A stretch of 17,133 nucleotides of DNA from Candidatus Buchananbacteria bacterium (GTDB lineage: Bacteria; Patescibacteriota; Patescibacteriia; 2-01-FULL-39-33), in NCBI GenBank assembly GCA_903859075.1, contig CAIOLF010000056.1:1-17133 (forward strand), given 5' to 3'. Shown here one piece after another: positions 5,904 to 11,267 of this stretch; positions within the stretch are counted from its first letter, which is position 1, and every line of letters starts with the position of its first letter. The position numbers and the translations under genes were made by a program. Under the pieces are notes generated by a model that made no database searches, was not told the DNA's origin, and saw only the letters and a list, made by a program, of their open reading frames with translations.

Positions 5904-5932
5904 ATGATAGCACGAAAGGTGCTAAAAGTCAA
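5904..5932 (-). promoter_or_regulatory. Strong promoter of the RRM gene with a palindrome in the spacer
   Basis: On the minus strand TTGACT (5932-5927) and TATCAT (5909-5904) are spaced by 17 nt. The spacer holds a 17-bp inverted repeat, TAGCAC-N5-GTGCTA (5908-5924), placed where a repressor would block RNA polymerase. Confidence 0.7.
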
Positions 5933-5936
5933 GCTT

Positions 5937-5965
5937 TTGTCGTTTTAACAAAAATATGCTAATCT
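5937..5965 (+). promoter_or_regulatory. Promoter of the IMPase/DUF2207 operon
   Basis: TTGTCG (5937-5942) is followed by 17 nt and TAATCT (5960-5965) with a TGC extension. An alternative -10, TATATT at 5971-5976, would start transcription about 5 nt before the ATG. It is divergent from the RRM promoter, with only 4 bp between the two -35 boxes. Confidence 0.5.
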
Positions 5966-5987
5966 TAAGGTATATTAATCAAAGATT

Positions 5988-6776
5988 ATGGAAGAATACT
6001 TTAAATTTGCCCAGCTATTGGCGGGCAGTGTCGGCCGTCAGTTGTTGGCGCAGTTTGGCAGTGCGGAAATGCCGTCTCGAGACGGTTCTATTAAGACCAA
6101 ATTTGATTTGGCGGCGGATAAGCTGATAATTTCTCGGATCAGGAAAAAGTTTCCGACGCATTCTTTGCTGACCGAAGAGACCGGCTGGATTCGGAAAGAT
6201 TCGAAATATTTGTGGATTATTGATCCTTTGGACGGTACGGGAAATTTTATTAATCGCAATCCGTTGTTTTCCATTTCCATTGCTCTTTGGAAAGACGGCC
6301 AGCCACTCTTGGGAATAATAGAGGCGCCATTATTGGGTGAACGCTATATCGCCGTAAAAGGCAAAGGTGCTTGGAGGGTGGATATTAAGACAGGCATAAA
6401 AACACGAGCCCAAGTATCAAAAATGAAAAAACTATCCGATGCTTATATTATTTTTTGTACGGGACATAAAGTCAGCCGGCAAAATGGCTTAAAACTAATT
6501 AGTCAGCTTTATACAAAAGTAAAAAGATTGCGCCAGCTGGGCTCGGCCGGCATTGAGCTGGGCTGGATCGGAAATGGCCGCGCTGATGCCTTTATTCTGC
6601 CTGGAAGTTATCTCTGGGATATTGCCGCCGGCGTTTTATTTGTTTTGGAAGCTGGCGGCAGGATAATGGATTTGCGAATGAAGGACTGGGATTTTCCTAA
6701 AATGCTAAAAATGAAGAATATTGATATTGTCGCGGCTAACGCCAAGTTGCGATTGCCCAAGAAAATTAATTATTAG
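5988..6776 (+). CDS. Inositol monophosphatase-family phosphatase
   Basis: A 262-aa, Mg2+-dependent sugar/inositol phosphatase-fold protein. Seen: KTKFDLAAD (36-44), the metal ligands TEE (E63, E64), the signature WIIDPLDGTGNF (D79, D82), and SYLWDIAAGVLFVLEAGG (D211), which is the third metal site. All catalytic positions are present and the length is usual. The family includes inositol-1-phosphatase, fructose-1,6-bisphosphatase and PAP phosphatase (CysQ); the sequence alone does not decide the substrate. Its stop is 2 nt before the start of the DUF2207 gene, so the two form an operon. No Shine-Dalgarno precedes it. Confidence 0.92.
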   Translation: MEEYFKFAQLLAGSVGRQLLAQFGSAEMPSRDGSIKTKFDLAADKLIISRIRKKFPTHSLLTEETGWIRKDSKYLWIIDPLDGTGNFINRNPLFSISIALWKDGQPLLGIIEAPLLGERYIAVKGKGAWRVDIKTGIKTRAQVSKMKKLSDAYIIFCTGHKVSRQNGLKLISQLYTKVKRLRQLGSAGIELGWIGNGRADAFILPGSYLWDIAAGVLFVLEAGGRIMDLRMKDWDFPKMLKMKNIDIVAANAKLRLPKKINY

Positions 6777-6778
6777 TT

Positions 6779-8707
6779 ATGAAAAAACTGAAATTAGTCA
6801 TTTTATTCTTAGCTCTGTGTTTTTTTGCTTTGCCGGCATTCGCGCAGACTAATGGCGCTGATGTCTCGCCGGCGCAAGAGCGGATTATCAGCTATGACAG
6901 CAAGATCCAGGTAAATTCCGACGCTTCATTGACGGTGGCGGAAAGAATCAAAGTCCACGCCGCGGGTGATCAGATCAAGCATGGCATTTATCGCGATTTT
7001 CCGACCAGATACAAAGATAATCAGGGTAATAATTATAATGTAGGTTTCAAGGTCTTGAGTGTTACTAAAGACGGGGTGGATGAGAATTTTTGGACGGAGA
7101 GCCAAGGCAATGGCGTCAGAATTTATATCGGCCAAAAAGATGTTTTACTTGAACCGGGCGATTATACTTATGAAATTGTTTATCAAACCACCAGGCAGTT
7201 AGGATTTTTTAAGGATCATGATGAATTGTATTGGAACGTCACCGGCAATGGCTGGATTTTTCCCATTGAAAAAGCCACGGCGCAGGTGATCGTTCCCGGC
7301 GTCACTCCCGAGCAAATGAAATTAGACGGTTTTACCGGACCACAAGGGGCGACTGACAAGAATTTCAATATTGATACTTCCAGCGGTCATCCTGTTTTTG
7401 TGACGACTCAAGCACTTGATTCCTATGAAGGACTAACGATCGTCGTCGGCTGGCCTAAAGGCATAGTTGCCGAACCGACAACATCGCAAAAGCTAACTTA
7501 CTTTTTTTCTGATAATTCCGGCCCATTAGTTGGATTGGTCGGCCTAATAATTGTTTTACTATATTTCTTAGCATCCTGGGCTAAGGTCGGCCGCGATCCT
7601 CAAAAAGGCACTATTATTGCCCAGTATGAGCCGCCGCTGGGAATTTCTCCCGCCGGAGTCGGCTATATCCAGAAAATGGGCTATGAACAAAAGCATTTCA
7701 CGGCCGCGGTAATTGACATGGCCATCAAGGGATATCTGAAAATTGTCAAACCGGAGTCAGTCTATCACCTGGAAAAGACCGGAAAAGATGACTTACTTTT
7801 GTCTCCTGAAGAAAAAGAAATAGCTCAATTATTCAAATCGTCGGATAAGATAGAGTTGGAAAATAGCCACCATTCAACCATCAGTTCTGCGCTGCAAAAT
7901 TTTCAAAAATCATTGGGGCTGCAGTTTTTAAAGAAATATTTTATTAAAAACGGCGCCTATTTTATTTTTGGTTTAGGAATAACTTTAATAATAGGCATAA
8001 TTTTGATCGTCTTTACCGTAAATTACAATCCTGATGCCTTGGCTTCCATTGTTTGGCTGATTTTTACCAGTACATTTGTTGCTATAATCGGAAAATCTTA
8101 TATTACTTTCAGGGCTGACTTATCGCTGAGCGGCATATTATCGCTTATCAGAAAGGTGATTATGCTCTTATTCTTAGGGATATTCATAATTGTCACTATC
8201 TTTGGCATAGCCGCGTCATTTTCTACCGGCAATGCTTTGGTTGCCCTGCCTTTGATTTTATTAATTTTTATTAATGTTACATTTTACTATCTGCTCAAGG
8301 CGCCAACGGTATTGGGCCGCAAGACCATGGATGAGATAGAAGGCTTCAAATTATTTTTGACGGTGACGGAAAAAGACCGCATGAATTTCCATAATCCGCC
8401 GGAGAAGACGCCGGAGCTGTTTGAAAAATATCTGCCTTATGCCCTGGCGCTGGGCGTGGATAATAAATGGGCGGAACAGTTCAATGAGGTATTCGCTCGT
8501 TTGAAAGCAGAGGGGAGTGAATATATTCCGCTTTGGTATGTCGGTGTTTTTAATTTTCATAGTTTGGGTGATTTTTCCTCCTCGTTAAGTCATAGTTTAA
8601 ACAGCGCTATTTCTTCAGCCTCGGTCGCGCCCGGCTCCAGTTCCGGCTTTGGCGGTGGCGGATTTTCCGGCGGCGGTGGCGGCGGTGGCGGCGGTGGCGG
8701 CTGGTAG
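6779..8707 (+). CDS. DUF2207-type membrane protein with glycine-rich tail
   Basis: A 642-aa predicted envelope protein. Seen: a signal peptide (1-22, cleavage after AFA); an extracytoplasmic beta-rich DUF2207 domain (about 33-230) with GIYRDFP (69-75) and YWNVTGNGW (151-159); a membrane helix (248-266) followed by the family motif KVGRDP; a cytoplasmic segment QYEPPLGISPAGVGYI (282-297); then four more helices (about 394-414, 422-440, 459-480, 486-505). The tail 622-642 is almost pure glycine after a serine-rich stretch and ends in tryptophan, a hallmark of the family. The function is unknown. It is translated 2 nt after the IMPase stop, probably by re-initiation. Confidence 0.92.
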   Translation: MKKLKLVILFLALCFFALPAFAQTNGADVSPAQERIISYDSKIQVNSDASLTVAERIKVHAAGDQIKHGIYRDFPTRYKDNQGNNYNVGFKVLSVTKDGVDENFWTESQGNGVRIYIGQKDVLLEPGDYTYEIVYQTTRQLGFFKDHDELYWNVTGNGWIFPIEKATAQVIVPGVTPEQMKLDGFTGPQGATDKNFNIDTSSGHPVFVTTQALDSYEGLTIVVGWPKGIVAEPTTSQKLTYFFSDNSGPLVGLVGLIIVLLYFLASWAKVGRDPQKGTIIAQYEPPLGISPAGVGYIQKMGYEQKHFTAAVIDMAIKGYLKIVKPESVYHLEKTGKDDLLLSPEEKEIAQLFKSSDKIELENSHHSTISSALQNFQKSLGLQFLKKYFIKNGAYFIFGLGITLIIGIILIVFTVNYNPDALASIVWLIFTSTFVAIIGKSYITFRADLSLSGILSLIRKVIMLLFLGIFIIVTIFGIAASFSTGNALVALPLILLIFINVTFYYLLKAPTVLGRKTMDEIEGFKLFLTVTEKDRMNFHNPPEKTPELFEKYLPYALALGVDNKWAEQFNEVFARLKAEGSEYIPLWYVGVFNFHSLGDFSSSLSHSLNSAISSASVAPGSSSGFGGGGFSGGGGGGGGGGGW

Positions 8708-8708
8708 A

Positions 8709-8740
8709 GAAACTGGCTTTCAGCTTATAGCTGTTAGCTT
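8709..8740 (+). repeat. 32-bp intergenic direct repeat, copy 2
   Basis: This lies 1 nt after the DUF2207 stop and matches 1935-1966 at 30 of 32 positions. Both copies sit on the coding strand immediately downstream of a stop codon. Confidence 0.8.
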
Positions 8741-8763
8741 CTAGGTTGATAATAATTATTCAG

Positions 8764-8907
8764 ATGAAGACCCGTTCCAAAATCGGCAGTCGCAAGGGCA
8801 ATCCGGCTTATCGTACGCCGTCGGTTTTTCGCTATAAGAAACACTTGCAAACAGTGAGTTCTAAAAATGTAAAAGTAAATTATAATAAGCAGTCAGACGG
8901 GAGATAA
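8764..8907 (+). CDS. Possible small basic protein, 47 aa, function unknown
   Basis: ATG 8764 to TAA 8905-8907 encodes a very basic peptide (13 Lys/Arg, one Asp) beginning MKTRSKIGSRKGNPAY and containing VFRYKKHLQ. There is no Shine-Dalgarno or clear promoter; it would be read from the IMPase/DUF2207 transcript before the terminator at 8960. The length and charge would suit a nucleic-acid-binding peptide, but I do not recognise it and it could be a chance frame. Confidence 0.35.
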   Translation: MKTRSKIGSRKGNPAYRTPSVFRYKKHLQTVSSKNVKVNYNKQSDGR

Positions 8908-8948
8908 TTGCCAGTACTTGCTAAATAGCGACTAATGATTTATCATAC

Positions 8949-8960
8949 CTACCTAGGTAG
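8949..8960. repeat. 12-bp perfect palindrome before the terminator
   Basis: CTACCTAGGTAG is a perfect palindrome. It touches the terminator stem that starts at 8960, and upstream ACCTACCTAGGT forms an overlapping inverted repeat. It could be an operator or part of the RNA fold. Confidence 0.5.
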
Positions 8961-8980
8961 CCGCACCCGCGGCGATTTTT
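8960..8980 (+). terminator. Intrinsic terminator of the IMPase/DUF2207 operon
   Basis: GCCGC (8960-8964) pairs with GCGGC (8969-8973) around loop ACCC, followed by GA and five T residues. The stem is short but all G-C. Confidence 0.6.
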
Positions 8981-8988
8981 GCGTTATT

Positions 8989-8994
8989 TATAAC
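8989..8994 (+). promoter_or_regulatory. Possible -10 box of uvrB
   Basis: TATAAC lies 10 nt before the uvrB ATG with no convincing -35. If used, the leader would be only a few nucleotides. It is the only candidate between the terminator and the gene. Confidence 0.3.
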
Positions 8995-9004
8995 AATAAT
9001 AATT

Positions 9005-10888
9005 ATGCCCCAAAAAATATTCAAATTAAAGTCCAAATATCTTCCTGCGGGAGATCAGCCGGAAGCGATTAAGAAACTGCTGGCCGGCCTCAAGCGCGGC
9101 GATGATTTCCAAACGCTTCTTGGCATTACCGGATCCGGCAAGACTTTTACCGTGGCTAATCTGATTAAGGAATTTGATCGGCCGGTTTTGGTAATGGCGC
9201 CAAATAAAGCGCTGGCGGCTCAGCTGTACCGCGAGTACAAGAATTATTTTCCGCAGAACAGCGTCAATTATTTTGTTTCTTATTATGACTATTATCAGCC
9301 GGAGGCCTATCTGCCAACGACCGATACTTATATTGAAAAGGAAGCGATGATTAATGAAGAGATTGATAGGTTGCGGCATAAAGCCACTTCGGCGCTCTTG
9401 TCGCGCCGTGACGTGATCGTGGTGGCTTCGGTCTCCTGCATCTACAATCTCGGTCTGCCGGAAAATTATCTGGGCTCTACTTTGCATCTGACGGTCGGCC
9501 AATCGATTGTCCGAGCTGATTTGATCCGCCAGCTTATTCGTATTCATTTTGAACGCACCAGAGCTGATTTGAGCCGGGGAACTTTCCGCGTACGCGGCGA
9601 TGTTTTTGAAATCATGCCGGCGGCCGAACAGGTGGTTTACCGCATTGAACTCTCCGATCAAAAGATCAGCGAAATTGCCATTACCGACGCCTTGACTAAA
9701 AAAATAAAAGAACAAATCAAGGACATAGTGATTTTTCCGCCCAAGCATTTTATCTCCAATAAACCGGAGATAGAACGGGCAATAAAGGATATTAGTATTG
9801 AGCTCAAAGACCGGCTGAAATATTTAGAAAAGAAAAATCTATATCTGGAAGCGGAAAGATTGCAGCGGCGCACGCGTTATGATATTGAATTGCTGCGCTC
9901 TATCGGCTACTGCAATGGCATAGAGAATTATTCGCGCCACATCTCCGGCAAGCTGCCGGGCGAGCCGCCGGATTCACTGCTGGCGTATTTCCCCAAAGAC
10001 AAAAAGGGCCAGCCGGATTTTTTGCTGGTAATGGATGAATCGCACATCGGTCTCCCGCAGGTTAGGGGAATGTATGAAGGCGATCGCAGTCGCAAAAACA
10101 CCTTGGTGCAATACGGCTGGCGCTTGCCGTCGGCACTGGATAATCGGCCGTTGAAGTTTGATGAATTTTTGGCGCGCATCGGACAGACAATCTTTACTTC
10201 GGCGACGCCAGGGGATTGGGAAATCAAGCATTCCCGGCAGATTGCCGAGCAGGTAATCCGCCCGACCGGACTGATTGATCCGCCGGTAGAAGTCCGGCCG
10301 GTGTTTTCCGCCAAAGGCGGATCCGCCTCTGGCGGAAATAAAAATCATAGCCAGATTGAGGATGTGATTGATGAGTCCAAAAAAATTGTCGCGAGCGGTG
10401 AAAGAGTTATTATAAATACTTTGACCAAAAAACAAGCTGAGGATTTGCATGCTTATTTAGTCGATAAAGGAATAAAGAGTAATTATTTGCATAGCGACAT
10501 TAAGACTTTTGAACGGACTAAGATTCTGGCTGATTTTCGACGCGGAGTTTTTGATGTTTTAATTGGCGTCAATCTATTGCGCGAAGGATTGGATCTGCCG
10601 GAGGTGGCGCTCGTCGCTATTCTTGATGCGGACAGGGAAGGATTTTTGCGCAGTGAGACATCATTGATGCAGATTATGGGTCGTGCCGCCAGAAATGTCA
10701 GCGGCAAGGTAATTCTATATGCCGACAATATCACCGGCTCAATCAAGCGTGCGCTAAAGGAAGTAGAGCGGCGCCGGAAGCTGCAAACCGCGTATAACAA
10801 AAAACACGGCATTACGCCGCAGACTATTAGTAAAGTGATTGAAGATTTTTTAGATATTGAAGAAAATAATAATCCTATAAATGAGTGA
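9005..10888 (+). CDS. uvrB: Excinuclease ABC subunit UvrB, lacking the C-terminal UVR domain
   Basis: A 627-aa damage-verification helicase of nucleotide excision repair. Seen: Walker A GITGSGKT (40-47), the beta-hairpin region SYYDYYQPEAYLP (92-104), the UvrA-interaction domain, helicase box MDESHIGLPQVRG (343-355), GVNLLREGLDLPEV (521-534) and QIMGRAAR (556-563). Standard UvrB (about 660-675 aa) ends in a UVR helix pair that contacts UvrC. Here the protein stops shortly after KHGITPQTISKVIEDFLDIEE, and about 50 residues including the UVR motif are absent. A 16-residue insertion (434-449) encoded by a palindrome lies between VRPV and QIEDVI. The stop codon sits inside a GC hairpin. No Shine-Dalgarno. 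Confidence 0.96.
   Translation: MPQKIFKLKSKYLPAGDQPEAIKKLLAGLKRGDDFQTLLGITGSGKTFTVANLIKEFDRPVLVMAPNKALAAQLYREYKNYFPQNSVNYFVSYYDYYQPEAYLPTTDTYIEKEAMINEEIDRLRHKATSALLSRRDVIVVASVSCIYNLGLPENYLGSTLHLTVGQSIVRADLIRQLIRIHFERTRADLSRGTFRVRGDVFEIMPAAEQVVYRIELSDQKISEIAITDALTKKIKEQIKDIVIFPPKHFISNKPEIERAIKDISIELKDRLKYLEKKNLYLEAERLQRRTRYDIELLRSIGYCNGIENYSRHISGKLPGEPPDSLLAYFPKDKKGQPDFLLVMDESHIGLPQVRGMYEGDRSRKNTLVQYGWRLPSALDNRPLKFDEFLARIGQTIFTSATPGDWEIKHSRQIAEQVIRPTGLIDPPVEVRPVFSAKGGSASGGNKNHSQIEDVIDESKKIVASGERVIINTLTKKQAEDLHAYLVDKGIKSNYLHSDIKTFERTKILADFRRGVFDVLIGVNLLREGLDLPEVALVAILDADREGFLRSETSLMQIMGRAARNVSGKVILYADNITGSIKRALKEVERRRKLQTAYNKKHGITPQTISKVIEDFLDIEENNNPINE
10305..10338 (+). repeat. 34-bp palindrome inserted in frame in uvrB
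   Basis: Sixteen of 17 base pairs match around the centre GGCGGATCCGCC; the only mismatch is 10314/10329. It is translated as part of FSAKGGSASGG, with no counterpart in usual UvrB. It contains CGCCTCTGGCG (10324-10334), also found in the element after uvrA. Confidence 0.85.
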
Positions 10889-10918
10889 GCCGCGGCCGTC
10901 TAGAAGACGTCGCGGCTC
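10887..10918. terminator. GC-rich hairpin between convergent genes
   Basis: GAGCCGCG (10887-10894) pairs with CGCGGCTC (10911-10918). An inner CGTC/GACG stem and a 5-nt loop follow after a small internal bulge. It overlaps the uvrB stop codon and lies past the end of the minus-strand gene at 10950. There is no T tract on either side, so termination efficiency is uncertain. Confidence 0.5.
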
Positions 10919-10925
10919 GAAAAGC

Positions 10926-10949
10926 GGGGTGGGGTGGGGTGGGGCAGGG
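10926..10949 (+). other. G-quadruplex motif (four GGGG tracts, single T loops)
   Basis: GGGG tracts at 10926-10929, 10931-10934, 10936-10939 and 10941-10944 are separated by single T residues, with a further GGG at 10947-10949. Tracts with one-base loops are the type that fold most stably. The G strand is the plus strand, so it would appear in uvrB read-through RNA. It is the only such motif I saw. Confidence 0.8.
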
Positions 10950-11126
10950 CTATCTGGCGACTGGCGTAGTCGCCATCTCGTTCGGTTCAACACGCGCGAA
11001 CGAGAAGAACGAGAATGTCGCTATTGGCACCGCCGTGGTCTCAATCCGCTCGGGGCGAATCTGGGCGCACGGGGCGTCGCAACAGAGACAATTTCCGTCC
11101 GACAGGCAGAACCTTGGCTGTGGCAT
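10950..11126 (-). CDS. Cysteine-rich small protein, 58 aa, function unknown
   Basis: ATG 11126 to TAG 10952-10950. The N-terminal third packs five cysteines as C7-x5-C13-x-C15-C16-x3-C20 (FCLSDGNCLCCDAPC), a spacing that could bind zinc or an iron-sulfur cluster; the rest is moderately hydrophobic and threonine-rich without a clear membrane helix. The case for a real gene is its control region: a perfect consensus sigma70 promoter, AAGGAGG 9 nt before the ATG, and a small hairpin beside that site. By eye it is more G+C-rich than uvrA and uvrB, and it runs opposite to them. I do not recognise a family; the frame is short, so function is open. Confidence 0.55.
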   Translation of the reverse strand: MPQPRFCLSDGNCLCCDAPCAQIRPERIETTAVPIATFSFFSFARVEPNEMATTPVAR

Positions 11127-11135
11127 TGCTTGTTA

Positions 11136-11156
11136 CCTCCTTGGCGCCTAGCGCCA
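11136..11156 (-). promoter_or_regulatory. Shine-Dalgarno with an adjoining hairpin
   Basis: AAGGAGG (11142-11136 on the minus strand) directly follows the hairpin TGGCGC-TAG-GCGCCA (11156-11142). A second GGAGG lies upstream at 11175-11171 without a start codon behind it. The arrangement could allow translation control. Confidence 0.6.
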
Positions 11157-11201
11157 GTGGTTGATAACTTCCTCCAAATTGCTTATTAGTTTAATACCTA
11201 A

Positions 11202-11230
11202 ATTATATCATATTAAATACAGCTTGTCAA
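11202..11230 (-). promoter_or_regulatory. Perfect consensus sigma70 promoter of the Cys-rich gene
   Basis: TTGACA (11230-11225) and TATAAT (11207-11202) are spaced by exactly 17 nt, with TG one base before the -10. Every hexamer base matches consensus. Transcription would start near 11195 and give a leader of about 70 nt. Confidence 0.85.
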
Positions 11231-11253
11231 TGTATAAACTAATATATTATCTA
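11224..11253 (+). promoter_or_regulatory. Possible uvrA promoter overlapping the divergent one
   Basis: TTGTCA (11224-11229) shares five bases with the minus-strand -35. Candidate -10 boxes are TATTAT (11245-11250, spacer 15) or TATCTA (11248-11253, spacer 18); neither spacing is ideal. A polymerase on one promoter would exclude the other. Confidence 0.35.
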
Positions 11254-11267
11254 AATTTAAATAAACT

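Noticed and set aside
5908..5924. TAGCAC-N5-GTGCTA as a CIRCE (HrcA) site
   Set aside because: CIRCE is TTAGCACTC-N9-GAGTGCTAA; here the arms are shorter and the gap is 5 instead of 13 between the shared parts, so it is only a generic palindrome.
9026..9748. Minus-strand 240-aa frame opposite uvrB
   Set aside because: It is a mirror frame of a clear uvrB; its product has no recognisable motif and no start signals.
10881..11189. Plus-strand frames of 88 and 102 aa after uvrB
   Set aside because: They begin inside the uvrB end and hairpin, run through the G-quadruplex tract, and have low-complexity, arginine-rich products. The control signals in this stretch all face the minus strand.
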